The notes: generated from the sequence alone by a model not told the origin. A stretch of 64,000 bases of DNA from Marinifilum caeruleilacunae (GCF_013141825.1 NZ_RZNH01000002.1:124001-188000); one strand, 5' to 3'; counted from the first letter of the stretch, positions 18,188 through 27,414 are shown. A program made the numbers and translations.

Positions 18188-19771
18188 ATGAATAAGATTA
18201 AAACATATAACCTGTGCTTGATAAAAAGATTATCCATTCTTTTTATACTTGCTTTCGTGTGTTTTAATTCAGGCTTAGCCCAAACCAATGTTTTAGATAA
18301 AAAAATACAACTGGTCTTAAACGAAACCAGTATCGACAATGCTTTGGATAGCATTGAACAAAAGGCCGATTGTTATTTCACCTACAGTTCTGACCTATTC
18401 ATAAATCGCAAAAGTGTTAATCTTACGGCCAATAACGAAAAATTATCCAGCGTATTACGGAAGCTCATTCCCGACAAGGATCTTAGTTTTCATGTAACGA
18501 ATAAGCATATTGTTATCGTTCCGGTGAAAGAACAGGTTGCTAAAGCTGGCATAACGAAGGAAATTATCCCTTATATCTCCTACAGGAAAATTTCGGGATT
18601 GGTGAAAGATCATAACTCGAAAAAAGCCTTACCTTATGCAAGTATTGGCATTCGAGGCAAACATGTTGGTACCATTTCCAACCAGGATGGAGAATTTTCT
18701 TTAAGTTTATCTTCAGAAAACCTAAACGATACACTGGTTTTTTCTTATGTTGGCTATCAAAATGCCGAAATTAAAGTTGCCGATCTTAACAAAAACCATT
18801 TAGATATTTCCTTAAAAGAAGATTTTATTTCGCTTCAGGAAGTGATTATCAGAAACAATGATCCTTTGGCAATTTTGAATGCTGCGGTAAATAAATTTCA
18901 TATTAATTACCCTCAAAATCCAACCAACCTTACTTCCTTCTACAGAGAATCGGTACTGAAAAATAACAAGTACATGATTTATATGGAATCGGTACTGGAT
19001 ATCTATAAACACTCCTACTCGAACCGTACTGCACTGGAAAGAGTAAAAGTATTTAAAAGCAGAAAAATATATGATGTTTCAAGATTAGACACCATTTCAT
19101 TTCGACTTAAAGGCGGAATTAATGGCTGCTTGAAATTAGACATCGTCAAGAACCTTCCTGAGTTTCTTAATGAGGAGTTTACTCACCTTTATCAGTATCG
19201 TTTGGAAGATATTAGCACCTATGATAACCGATCGGTGTACATTATCGGGTTTAAACCCAAACCAAACCTAAGCGATCCCCTATTGGAAGGACGCGTTTTT
19301 GTAGAAACCAATAGCCTTGCCATTATACGAGCTGAATTTGGCTATAACAAAATGCGATTGAGCGAATTAAGAAATCGATTTATTGTGAAAGGAAGTGCAA
19401 AAACCAAGGCAAGACCCACTTTGGTTGATTACGTGGTGAGCTATCGAAACATCGATGGAAAATACTATCTAAACCATGCCTTGGGCAATCTTAAATTTAA
19501 GGTGAAGAACAAGAAAAAATTATTCTCCAGCATTTTTTCTACCTCTTTCGAAATGGCCACAACCGATTTGAAAACCGAAGATGTTTTAAAATTTAAATAC
19601 AAGGAGACGATTCATCCAACTACCATATTCTCCAATTACAAAACAACTTACGACCCTAATTTCTGGGGGAAGAGTAACTTTATAAAACCGGAAGAGAGCA
19701 TACAGGATGCATTAAAAAGAATCAATACCAGTATGCAGCAAGTTGCGCTGCGTAATTCCGATTCGAATTAG
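18188..19771 (+). CDS. STN plus carboxypeptidase-like regulatory domain protein without a barrel
   Basis: Exported protein of 527 residues. Order: signal peptide (about 1-31, ending GLAQ), STN domain (about 38-112: IQLVLNETSIDNALDSI ... KHIVIVPV), carboxypeptidase-like regulatory domain (about 133-215), and a C-terminal domain of about 300 residues homologous to that of the protein at 15079. The first two modules are exactly those that precede the plug and barrel in SusC/FecA-type receptors, but no plug or beta-barrel follows. It is co-transcribed with the sigma and anti-sigma genes and is therefore the likely input component. Whether the C-terminal domain is anchored in the outer membrane or is soluble is unknown. 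Confidence 0.9.
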   Translation: MNKIKTYNLCLIKRLSILFILAFVCFNSGLAQTNVLDKKIQLVLNETSIDNALDSIEQKADCYFTYSSDLFINRKSVNLTANNEKLSSVLRKLIPDKDLSFHVTNKHIVIVPVKEQVAKAGITKEIIPYISYRKISGLVKDHNSKKALPYASIGIRGKHVGTISNQDGEFSLSLSSENLNDTLVFSYVGYQNAEIKVADLNKNHLDISLKEDFISLQEVIIRNNDPLAILNAAVNKFHINYPQNPTNLTSFYRESVLKNNKYMIYMESVLDIYKHSYSNRTALERVKVFKSRKIYDVSRLDTISFRLKGGINGCLKLDIVKNLPEFLNEEFTHLYQYRLEDISTYDNRSVYIIGFKPKPNLSDPLLEGRVFVETNSLAIIRAEFGYNKMRLSELRNRFIVKGSAKTKARPTLVDYVVSYRNIDGKYYLNHALGNLKFKVKNKKKLFSSIFSTSFEMATTDLKTEDVLKFKYKETIHPTTIFSNYKTTYDPNFWGKSNFIKPEESIQDALKRINTSMQQVALRNSDSN

Positions 19772-19831
19772 TATTAAATTTAAGATCGAACCAGGTATTA
19801 TTGTATCTTAGAGACAATAATCGAGAAAGCT

Positions 19832-20245
19832 ATGCCTTGGACTTGCCCAAATTGTAAGAGAGTACTGCCCGGACCCAACCAGTACCATTCCTGTTATATT
19901 ACCGATAAGGAAACGCATACCCATAAAATGAGTACTGAAATACTCGATACTTTTGAACTTTTGAACCAATACATATTAGAGTTCGAAAATGTAGATATAT
20001 TGTACCTCAAAACCTGTATTCAGTTTAAAATAGGTGCTACATTCTTATCGGTTTATCCAAGAAAAGATCGCCTGGTGTTGGAATATCAATTGAATCAGGA
20101 AGAAGACTGTTTTCCGGTATTTAAATGTATCAGAATATCAAAAAACAGGGTTTTACATAGGTTGGTAATTGCTGAACCTTCCGATTTTGATACACAGATT
20201 AAGGAATGGATAAAGGCAGCCTACTGGACGGTGAGGAAAAAATAA
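19832..20245 (+). CDS. DUF5655 domain protein
   Basis: Small soluble protein, 137 residues. It starts with a zinc-ribbon-like CPNC and a later HSC (residues 1-22: PWTCPNCKRVLPGPNQYHSC), followed by the DUF5655 domain (about 40-135), known from the C-termini of some DUF4287 proteins and thought to relate to DNA- or nucleotide-associated functions. No catalytic residues are known to me. It lies between the STN gene and a flippase-like gene and is probably not part of the sigma cluster, from which 60 bases separate it. Confidence 0.82.
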   Translation: MPWTCPNCKRVLPGPNQYHSCYITDKETHTHKMSTEILDTFELLNQYILEFENVDILYLKTCIQFKIGATFLSVYPRKDRLVLEYQLNQEEDCFPVFKCIRISKNRVLHRLVIAEPSDFDTQIKEWIKAAYWTVRKK

Positions 20246-20285
20246 ATTTATATTTTTGCTCATTCACTCAACGAAAACATACTTG

Positions 20286-21278
20286 ATGATAAATAATATA
20301 AAAAGCATACTCAAAAATCTGTCGGGACTAATTATCGGGGCCATTTTTCTCTTTCTTACCCTGCACGAAAAACCACTTGGTCCTGTATGGGCAAGTTTAG
20401 CTGGTGCCGATTATTTTTTCATTTTTCTGAGTTTTCTTTGCCTGTTTTTGGTGTTTTATTTGCGTGCATTACGTTGGAAACTTTTAATTGAAGAGGCTGG
20501 TGAATCTCCAAAATCGGATAAGGTATTTACCTCATTACTTCTGGGTTATTTTGTAAACAGTTTTACACCCAAACTTGGCGAAATAATTCGCTGCACATCC
20601 TTACAAAAAAATTCGAAAGTTCCTGTGGCAGTGTCCATGGGGAGTGTAATGGCAGAAAGAGCGTATGATTTGCTGATTTTAGGCCTGGGAATTATTGCGA
20701 TTTTCTTTATCGAACTAGATCGTTTACAGGGGATTATAGACTCTACCATTGGTGGTATTTCTCATATTTACGGATACCGTTACATATATGTCCTTCCCAT
20801 TCTATTGGTCATTTTTGTTGTGCTGTTTTTTGTGAGTCTGAAAAAACTAAAAAAATCGGAAAGACCAATCATTAAAAAGGTGATTGGATTTATTCAAAGC
20901 ATGTTCGACTCTTTAAAGCATGGTTTACTACTCAAAAAGAGATTTAAATTTATTGTTCTTACCCTATTGATCTGGCTCTCATTGGTTGTTCTAAATTACA
21001 TCTACCTGCTATGTTTGCCAGAAACTTCGGGTTATTCCATATTTTTTGCTGTTATTATTCTGTTTATAGGAGGTTTGGGTTGGGCTCTTCCCAGTCCGGG
21101 TGGAATTGGAACCACACATTTCTTTCTTTTACAGCTGTTTCTGGCTTACCAGCTAGACGCTAATTCGGGCATCAGTTTTGGAATTTTATCCAATGGTTTA
21201 ACCTTTATTGGCACGCTGGTACTCGGTGGTTATGGTTATTTTCGATATTGGGTGGAAACCAAAGAAAAGAAGATTTAA
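20286..21278 (+). CDS. Flippase-like / LPG-synthase TM family membrane protein
   Basis: Polytopic membrane protein of 330 residues of the UPF0104/AglD family (lysylphosphatidylglycerol-synthase transmembrane domain) with about eight helices. Typical motifs are ALRWKLLI near 60, GYFVNSFTPKLGEIIRC near 90, MAERAYDLLIL near 125 and LPSPGGIGTTHFFLL near 275. Members are proposed lipid or polyprenyl-linked-sugar transporters; the catalytic MprF domain is absent. The ATG at 20286 is preferred over an upstream TTG whose first ten residues do not match the family. The substrate is unknown. Confidence 0.88.
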   Translation: MINNIKSILKNLSGLIIGAIFLFLTLHEKPLGPVWASLAGADYFFIFLSFLCLFLVFYLRALRWKLLIEEAGESPKSDKVFTSLLLGYFVNSFTPKLGEIIRCTSLQKNSKVPVAVSMGSVMAERAYDLLILGLGIIAIFFIELDRLQGIIDSTIGGISHIYGYRYIYVLPILLVIFVVLFFVSLKKLKKSERPIIKKVIGFIQSMFDSLKHGLLLKKRFKFIVLTLLIWLSLVVLNYIYLLCLPETSGYSIFFAVIILFIGGLGWALPSPGGIGTTHFFLLQLFLAYQLDANSGISFGILSNGLTFIGTLVLGGYGYFRYWVETKEKKI

Positions 21279-21341
21279 AACTTTATCGCCCAAACTCAGT
21301 TTTTACAGCTATCTTTGTCGCAAATTTGAAGACAAAGAATA

Positions 21342-22586
21342 ATGAAGTTTAGTCAATATAACTTTTCTCCGGATATCAAGAAAAATCTGGAAACACTTGG
21401 TTTTAAAAGACCCACCGACATACAATACAAAGCCATCCCTCCCATTGTAAAAGGAGAAGATGTTTTGGCCATTGCACAAACCGGTACGGGAAAAACTGCT
21501 GCTTTCGCAATTCCTATTATCGATAAAATTCACAAATCGAAAAAAAATAAAAGTAGCAAAGGCATTAAATGTGTTGTAATGGTTCCAACACGTGAACTTG
21601 CAATTCAAATCACTGAAGTATTTCAGGAAGTTGGGAAGTATACCAAGGTAAAAAGCTTTTGTGTTTTTGGTGGTGTGGAGCAAGATCCTCAAATTGAAAA
21701 ATTACAAAAAGGAATTGATATCCTGATTTCTACTCCTGGTAGAATGTTCGATTTAAGCAGTCAGGGTTATATCGATTTAAGCAGAATTGACACACTGGTT
21801 TTGGATGAAGCCGATCATATGCTGGATCTTGGTTTTATCAAAGATATTCGTGATCTGATTAAATTTCTTCCAAGAAATCGACAAACCTTATTCTTTTCGG
21901 CGACCATTACACCAAAGATTAAGAAACTGGCCTATTCATTGGTTCGAAAGGCTATTCGAATTCAAATTTCGCCTAAAGATCCGGTATCAAGAAATGTAGA
22001 GCACTCCTTGGCATATGTAAAAATGGATGACAAGAGATTCTTTTTGGAACGCATTGCCAAAGAACACGATGACAGTAAAATTTTGGTTTTTGTAAGAACA
22101 AAAGTACGTGCCGAGCGTGTACACAAAGCCATGGAACGTGTTGGAGTAAAAACCCAGTTAATTCATGGCGACAGGGAACAAAAAGATCGCCTGGTGGCAA
22201 TGAATGACTTTAAGGCTGGAAAAGTAAAAATTCTTATTGCCACAGATGTTAGTGCACGAGGCATAGATATCCCCAATGTAGATTATGTGGTGAATTACGA
22301 CTTGCCGGACGTATCGGAGAACTATGTGCACCGTGTAGGTAGAACGGGCCGTGGAGTTCAAAAAGGAATTGCCATTTCGTTCTGTTGCCCCGATAATGAA
22401 AAAGAGTTGCTTGCTGAAATCGAAGATTACCTGGGAGGTGAAATACAGGTAATGGATATTTCACACCATGAATATTCTGCTACTATTGACTTCTCGGAGG
22501 ATTATTCGAAAAGTCTGAAAGAATTAATGGACGAAGCAGAGGATTACTTTGAAAATCCAAAAAAGAAAAAAAGAAAGAAAAAATAA
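21342..22586 (+). CDS. DEAD-box RNA helicase (RhlE-like)
   Basis: ATP-dependent RNA helicase of 414 residues, probably for ribosome assembly or cold adaptation. All motifs are intact: Q motif near 22 (FKRPTDIQYKAIP), motif I AQTGTGKT, Ia PTRELA, Ib STPGR, II DEAD, III SAT, IV VFVRTK, V ATDVSARGIDIP and VI HRVGRTGR. The C-terminus is a short basic tail (NPKKKKRKKK), which usually aids RNA binding. It is a single gene with its own terminator. The exact subfamily (RhlE or CsdA-like) is less certain. Confidence 0.96.
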   Translation: MKFSQYNFSPDIKKNLETLGFKRPTDIQYKAIPPIVKGEDVLAIAQTGTGKTAAFAIPIIDKIHKSKKNKSSKGIKCVVMVPTRELAIQITEVFQEVGKYTKVKSFCVFGGVEQDPQIEKLQKGIDILISTPGRMFDLSSQGYIDLSRIDTLVLDEADHMLDLGFIKDIRDLIKFLPRNRQTLFFSATITPKIKKLAYSLVRKAIRIQISPKDPVSRNVEHSLAYVKMDDKRFFLERIAKEHDDSKILVFVRTKVRAERVHKAMERVGVKTQLIHGDREQKDRLVAMNDFKAGKVKILIATDVSARGIDIPNVDYVVNYDLPDVSENYVHRVGRTGRGVQKGIAISFCCPDNEKELLAEIEDYLGGEIQVMDISHHEYSATIDFSEDYSKSLKELMDEAEDYFENPKKKKRKKK

Positions 22587-22594
22587 AAGTCTTC

Positions 22595-22629
22595 AAGCTC
22601 AAACCAAAATCGTTTGAGCTTTTCTTTTG
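22595..22629 (+). terminator. Terminator of the DEAD-box helicase gene
   Basis: AAGCTCAAAC and GTTTGAGCTT pair perfectly over 10 bp with a 7-base loop, followed by a T-rich tract. Confidence 0.88.
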
Positions 22630-22672
22630 TTTTTTATTAAATTCGTTACGCACACATATCAAAATTTAATAT

Positions 22673-23839
22673 ATGCAATCACTCATCTCTCCCGATAGCA
22701 ATATGCTATTGTTTTTTATTGTGGCGGGTGCCGCAGCTTTTGGAATATACTCGGAACACAAAAAATGGTTCGGAAAACTATCCGGTATATTGGTCACCAT
22801 GATTTCCATGTCGTTGCTGGCAATGGCTGGAGTGGTTCCGGTAGCTTCAAATCCCAATATAAAGGTGGAAGTTTACGAATTGGTATTTTCTTACTTCATC
22901 CCAATTTCGATTCCGATGCTTTTATTCAGTTCCAATATTGTGAAAATTGTAAAAGAAAGTGGAAAACTACTAGTTGCCTATATTTTAGGAGCTATTGGAA
23001 TTGTCTTAGGTTGTTTTCTGGCATTTGGCTTTATTAACCTGGGGCCCGATTCAGGTAAAACTGCGGGAGTAATTGCAGCTACTCTTATTGGAGGTAGTGT
23101 CAATTTTATAGCAGCAGCCGAAGCCCTAAATTTTAGCACCAATCCATTGTTTACAGCTACCATCGCTGTAGATAATTTTGTTTCAAACCTGTATACCCTA
23201 TTTTTGTTCTTAACACCTTCCCTGTTGTTTCTTTCAAGGTTCTTTGTAAAACCTAAAGCCGAGAACCGTATCGAAGAAACCGGAAGTGGAAAAAAAGAGT
23301 TCCCAATTACAATAGAACGAATTGCAGTTTCGGTTTTTATTGCTGCATTGATTGCAGGAGCTGGAAATTTTGTATCGCCTTACCTTCAAAGCTTACTGAA
23401 TACCGATATCAACCTCAGCATTTTAATTATTACAGTATTTGCTGTTCTTGCAGCCAACCTGTTTCCAAAATTCTTACAACCTTTGGAAAATACAGCATTC
23501 TCTATTGGTTTATGGATGATGTATGTTTTCCTTGCTGTTATTGGTGCTGCAACCAACATTCAACAGATATTTAGCATTGGCCCTGCCGTATTAGCATTCT
23601 ACTTATGCATTATGCTGTTTCATTTCTTGTTCCTGATGTTTTTGGCCAAGTTATTCAAACTAGATGTTTACGAAGTGGTTATCTCTTCGGCTGCCAACAT
23701 TATGGGGCCTTCTGTAGCTGCTCCAATGGCAGCATCAATGGGACAAAAAAAACTGGTAACACCGGGAATTTTAGTAGGGATTTTAGGTTATGTAATTGGA
23801 ACATTTATAGGCGTTTCCATTGCAATTTACCTTACCTAA
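22673..23839 (+). CDS. DUF819 family membrane protein
   Basis: Polytopic membrane protein, 388 residues, about 10-11 helices, of the DUF819 (YjcL-like) family, whose fold resembles secondary transporters. Marker segments are ISPDSNMLLFFIVAGAAAFG at the N-terminus, LLLFSSNIVKIVKESGKLL, ATLIGGSVNFIAAAEAL near 145, and the mirrored C-terminal segment SSAANIMGPSVAAPMAASMG. The two Gly/Ala-rich, helix-breaking segments are what would be expected of an inverted-repeat carrier. Substrate unknown. Single gene followed by a hairpin. Confidence 0.9.
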   Translation: MQSLISPDSNMLLFFIVAGAAAFGIYSEHKKWFGKLSGILVTMISMSLLAMAGVVPVASNPNIKVEVYELVFSYFIPISIPMLLFSSNIVKIVKESGKLLVAYILGAIGIVLGCFLAFGFINLGPDSGKTAGVIAATLIGGSVNFIAAAEALNFSTNPLFTATIAVDNFVSNLYTLFLFLTPSLLFLSRFFVKPKAENRIEETGSGKKEFPITIERIAVSVFIAALIAGAGNFVSPYLQSLLNTDINLSILIITVFAVLAANLFPKFLQPLENTAFSIGLWMMYVFLAVIGAATNIQQIFSIGPAVLAFYLCIMLFHFLFLMFLAKLFKLDVYEVVISSAANIMGPSVAAPMAASMGQKKLVTPGILVGILGYVIGTFIGVSIAIYLT

Positions 23840-23870
23840 ATAAAATATTTACATCTATTTTTATCTAAAT

Positions 23871-23909
23871 AAGCAGCTTTATCATACACATGAAAAAGCT
23901 GCTTGTTTT
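23871..23909 (+). terminator. Terminator after the DUF819 gene
   Basis: AAGCAGCTTT and AAAGCTGCTT pair over 10 bp; the following tract is GTTTTA, so termination may be moderate. Confidence 0.7.
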
Positions 23910-24006
23910 ATATCATACAAGTAATTAGCCATTCAATATTCTTTTCATATAAATATTTTTATTATTCAGTAATATTGCATTGTCTACTATGTTTTTTTAT
24001 TAACTT

Positions 24007-24014
24007 TATGTTTG
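24007..24014 (+). promoter_or_regulatory. Predicted -7 box upstream of the DUF2167 gene
   Basis: TATGTTTG matches TAnnTTTG and would place the transcription start about 30 bases before the ATG at 24052. No well-spaced -33 TTG is present. Confidence 0.5.
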
Positions 24015-24051
24015 TAATACCATTTTATAAATACGATATTCTCTCACATTC

Positions 24052-24933
24052 ATGAAGTACACAATACTTTCTATCTTTTTTTGTTTATTATCAGTCAGCA
24101 TGTTAGGTCAAAACGATAGCCTTCAACTGAATTCAGAAGATTATTTACAAACCATCGATAGCATTAACAAAACATTCCAATATCAATATGGCAAGATCCA
24201 GTTGGGCAATAATATTGCTTGTATACATGTTCCTGAAGGATACAAATTTCTGAATGCTGGACAGAGTAATTACCTCTTGACTGAGCTGTGGGAAAATCCT
24301 CCTTCGGAAGTATTAGGAATGCTTTTTCGGGAAGATAATCACCCTTTAAGTTTAATTCCGAGTTATGCAGTAGGAATTACTTATTCAAAAGATGGTTACA
24401 TTAACGATGAAGATGCAAAAGAAATCGATTATGATGAACTTTTGAGGGAAATGAAAAAGGATACCAAAAATGCCAATATCGAAAGAAGTGAGAACGGATA
24501 TCCTACAATTGAATTAATTGGGTGGGCCTCGGAACCATTCTACGACGAAGTATCTAAAAAGCTACACTGGGCCAAAGAGTTAAAATTTTCCAATAGCGAG
24601 AACAACACTTTGAATTATAACATCAGAATTCTGGGCAGAAAAGGTTATATCAACCTAAATGCTGTGGGTAATATGGAAACTTTACCACAGTTTCAGCAAG
24701 ATGCTGAAAAAATTCTTGCTTCGATAGAGTTTAACAATGGTTACAAATACCGCGAGTTCAATCCCAATATTGATAAATTAGCCTCCTATGGAATTGGAGG
24801 TTTAATCTCTGGTAAAGTCCTAGCTAAAGCCGGATTTTTTGAACTTATTGAGAAATTCTGGAAGGTAATTTTAATTGTAACACTTGGAATTGTTGCCTTA
24901 TTCGCAAAGAAAATATTTGGATCGAAAATATAA
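24052..24933 (+). CDS. DUF2167 family membrane-anchored protein
   Basis: Exported protein of 293 residues: signal peptide (1-19, ending MLGQ), the DUF2167 domain (about 45-250; IQLGNNIACIHVPEGYKFLN, LWENPPSEVLGMLF, ELIGWASEPFYDEVSKKLHWAKEL, YNIRILGRKGYINLNAVG) and a C-terminal membrane helix at about 272-287. In other bacteria such proteins are periplasmic and held in the inner membrane by the C-terminal helix; their function is unknown. It is followed after 22 bases by a small membrane protein, probably in the same transcript. Confidence 0.9.
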   Translation: MKYTILSIFFCLLSVSMLGQNDSLQLNSEDYLQTIDSINKTFQYQYGKIQLGNNIACIHVPEGYKFLNAGQSNYLLTELWENPPSEVLGMLFREDNHPLSLIPSYAVGITYSKDGYINDEDAKEIDYDELLREMKKDTKNANIERSENGYPTIELIGWASEPFYDEVSKKLHWAKELKFSNSENNTLNYNIRILGRKGYINLNAVGNMETLPQFQQDAEKILASIEFNNGYKYREFNPNIDKLASYGIGGLISGKVLAKAGFFELIEKFWKVILIVTLGIVALFAKKIFGSKI

Positions 24934-24955
24934 ACCTAAGCTCTAATATAACAGT

Positions 24956-25453
24956 ATGAAAAAATCAGACCTTGTAGATTTAAGTGTAAAAGTGATCGGA
25001 ATTTACGTAATAGTAACAAGTGTTTTTTACCTGAAAGACCTCTATATGGTACTCTCATTTGCCAGTAAGCCAGAGGCGACAATGAACATGTCTTTCTACT
25101 TTATAGGTATTACGCTTTCCCTGCTTCTTGGATTGATAATGACATTTAAATCTCATGGAATAGCGAAAAAAATTACAAAAGAAGATGCTATTATCGAAAT
25201 TAGCTCGAAAATTGATATGGCTCAATTATTGGAAATTGCATTAACAATAATTGGACTACTTATCCTGATTTTTAAATTTACCTTCTTCTTCTCCGCCGTA
25301 TATCGACAGGTAAATCAATTATTTGTTGAAACGCCATTCATGCAACAAATGATTGCCACCGATATTGCTACTCTGTTACAATATGTATTGGGATTTGTAC
25401 TGATCTCCAAATCAGCATCACTTTCAAAATGGTTGGTGAGCATGAAGAAATAA
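24956..25453 (+). CDS. Small membrane protein of unknown function
   Basis: 165 residues with four hydrophobic helices (about 12-30, 43-62, 90-112, 137-155). I do not recognise the family. Its close spacing to the DUF2167 gene suggests co-expression; no motif indicates a function. Confidence 0.75.
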   Translation: MKKSDLVDLSVKVIGIYVIVTSVFYLKDLYMVLSFASKPEATMNMSFYFIGITLSLLLGLIMTFKSHGIAKKITKEDAIIEISSKIDMAQLLEIALTIIGLLILIFKFTFFFSAVYRQVNQLFVETPFMQQMIATDIATLLQYVLGFVLISKSASLSKWLVSMKK

Positions 25454-25587
25454 AGCAATCAGCAATGTTCTGTACAGCTGCAAATGCCGGGGATCTGTTT
25501 CTTCGGCTTTTTTTGTGAGAAATTCCTAAATAATAATGTCTTAATCTGATTTTTCAATTATTTTTAATCAGTAAAAATAGAGAATAC

Positions 25588-26571
25588 ATGTTGAAGTATA
25601 TTCACACAATTATATTATTAATCGGATTATCCTTTGGCGCGCTTGCCCAGGAAAATTTTAAATGGGTAAGTGTTAAAAAAGGGGAAGGATTTAATGCTTT
25701 TCTGTACAGAAATCAGTTAAACCCAAAAGAACACAGCGAAAAATTCAAAAATCTGAATCAAGGCAGATTTACCAAAAGTGGTCACCTTATTGCAGGAAAA
25801 AAATACAAAGTTCCTTTAAGATACAGCACTTTTAACATCCCATTGCTGGGAACAGAACATGCCAAAGTGAAGCAAACAGATAATGTACTGGAAGGTGCAG
25901 TAATACACCTGGTTGCCGGACATGGTGGTCCAGATCCTGGAGCTGTAGGGAAAGTTTCGGGCAATACAATTTGTGAAGATGAGTATGCTTATGATATAGT
26001 CCTAAGAATGGGAAAAGAATTGATTTCGCATGGAGCCAAAGTTCATTTTATTATTCGCGACATGAATGATGGCATAAGAAATGCTGCCTTTCTAAAACCA
26101 GACAAGGATGAAAAATGCTATCCTTCGCAAACTATACCCCGTAAACAAACGCCACGTTTAAGACAACGCGCAGCTGCCGTAAATATCCTGGCAAGGAAGG
26201 AAAAACCAGGAACCTACCAACGACTTATTGTTTTGCACCTCGATTCGAGAAGTAAAAGAAATCGTACCGATGTATACTTCTACCACCATGCAGGCAGCAA
26301 GAAGGGAAAAAGTATGGCACTGACCTTACAGAAGAAAATGAAAGCGAAATATGCCAAGCATCAACCCAATAGAAAATACACCGGAACAGTGGGAAGCCGA
26401 AGATTGTATATGCTCAAAACAACTACTCCACCATCAGTATTTGTAGAACTGGGAAACATTAACAATTACAGGGATCAGATTCGATTTACCAAAACAGACA
26501 ACAGACAAGCGCTGGCCAATTGGTTGTGCGAAGGAATTATTGAAGATTACAGAATGCAGAAGAAAAAGTAA
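25588..26571 (+). CDS. N-acetylmuramoyl-L-alanine amidase (Amidase_3)
   Basis: Periplasmic zinc amidase that cuts the bond between muramic acid and the stem peptide during cell division or peptidoglycan turnover. 327 residues: signal peptide (1-20, ending ALAQ), a LysM-like segment (about 25-70: WVSVKKGEGFNAFLYRNQL), then Amidase_3 from about 98. Zinc-binding His in VAGHGGPDPGA, Glu in CEDEYAYDI, His in IVLHLDSRSK, and the catalytic Glu in VFVELGNINNYRDQ. The usual DPGHGG start is slightly changed (AGHGG), and an insert lies between about 140 and 190. Single gene. Confidence 0.9.
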   Translation: MLKYIHTIILLIGLSFGALAQENFKWVSVKKGEGFNAFLYRNQLNPKEHSEKFKNLNQGRFTKSGHLIAGKKYKVPLRYSTFNIPLLGTEHAKVKQTDNVLEGAVIHLVAGHGGPDPGAVGKVSGNTICEDEYAYDIVLRMGKELISHGAKVHFIIRDMNDGIRNAAFLKPDKDEKCYPSQTIPRKQTPRLRQRAAAVNILARKEKPGTYQRLIVLHLDSRSKRNRTDVYFYHHAGSKKGKSMALTLQKKMKAKYAKHQPNRKYTGTVGSRRLYMLKTTTPPSVFVELGNINNYRDQIRFTKTDNRQALANWLCEGIIEDYRMQKKK

Positions 26572-26614
26572 GAAAAGAAAAGTATACTTTGTTTTTTAAT
26601 CATTTATATCATTT

Positions 26615-27088
26615 CTAAGTGTAACACTTATGTGTAAATTTCAAAACTACTGGTTCAACGCAATTGTGGAAATCTTCATACGATAACATGATTAGTTCGG
26701 TATGCGTTCCTGCATTGAATACGATATCGTCGTCTTCTACTAAACTTTCAGACACATAAACATCTAAATTGTATAGATTTCCAAAAGGAGGCATTGCACC
26801 TACTTCGCACTGAGGGAATATATCTTTAAATTCCTGTTCGTGAGCCAATTCAACTTTTTTACAGCCTAACATTTGTTTCAACAAATCAAAATCGATTAAA
26901 TAAGATGCTGGTAAGATAGCCATTGCCATTTTACCATCTATTTTAATCATCACAGTTTTTGCCAGCATTTTACCCGGAACATGGGCCGCTGCCGCAATCT
27001 GTTGAGCCGTATAAGCTGAAGAATGGCGAATCGTAACATATTTTATATGTCTCTCATCTAAATACTGCTTTAATTTACGGATAGGCAT
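26615..27088 (-). CDS. YbaK/EbsC-type aminoacyl-tRNA deacylase domain protein
   Basis: 157-residue cytoplasmic protein of the YbaK/ProX family, which hydrolyses mischarged tRNAs, for example Cys- or Ala-tRNA(Pro). Family signs: AHVPGKMLAKTVMIKIDGKM with the conserved Lys, VGAMPPFGN with the GxxxPFG loop, and NAGTHTELIMLSYEDF near the C-terminus. The precise specificity cannot be read from sequence. It is divergent from the blaI-type gene. Confidence 0.9.
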   Translation of the reverse strand: MPIRKLKQYLDERHIKYVTIRHSSAYTAQQIAAAAHVPGKMLAKTVMIKIDGKMAMAILPASYLIDFDLLKQMLGCKKVELAHEQEFKDIFPQCEVGAMPPFGNLYNLDVYVSESLVEDDDIVFNAGTHTELIMLSYEDFHNCVEPVVLKFTHKCYT

Positions 27089-27414
27089 AGCGTTTGATTC
27101 TATGGTTTAAAATTTGCAATCTGCATAAGGCTCGTTTTGCCTTTAACCGGGAAAACCGATTGAGTTTAATCCTCTTCTTTTCCTACTTCTGCCCCTTTTT
27201 AATTCCTTATAGGGGGAACTATTAAAATACGAAAAAAAAAGGTGGAAGTAAAGAGTAAATGCCTATCAGTAAACAATCCAGACTAAGGCACGAATGTTAA
27301 AAAATTGAAAAATTAAGCCTAAATACGAAAAATATCGTACTAAAATTTTGGAATACGAAATGTTTCGTATAATTTTATCTACGAAATTAATCGTATAACG
27401 GAATTCACCACAAA
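27089..27414. other. Divergent intergenic region with blaI-type control sites
   Basis: No gene is seen. The right third carries three operator palindromes and a promoter, listed separately. The left part, upstream of the ybaK-like gene, has AT-rich DNA and an isolated half-site TACGA near 27228. No other structure is evident. Confidence 0.6.
27324..27395. promoter_or_regulatory. Three TACGA-N6-TCGTA operators of the BlaI-type repressor
   Basis: Three 16-bp palindromes with identical arms TACGA and TCGTA lie at 27324-27339, 27354-27369 and 27380-27395, centre spacings 30 and 26 bp. They flank and split a promoter: TTTTG at 27346-27350 and TAATTTTA at 27370-27377 (19 bases apart, one base off TAnnTTTG). 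The second site lies between the two boxes and the third over the expected start. This is the arrangement of an autoregulated repressor gene. BlaI/MecI operators of Gram-positives have a related layout (TACA/TGTA arms). Confidence 0.88.

Noticed and set aside
18188-19771. Calling the STN protein a TonB-dependent receptor
   Set aside because: Only the STN and carboxypeptidase-like modules are present; no plug or C-terminal barrel strand pattern follows.
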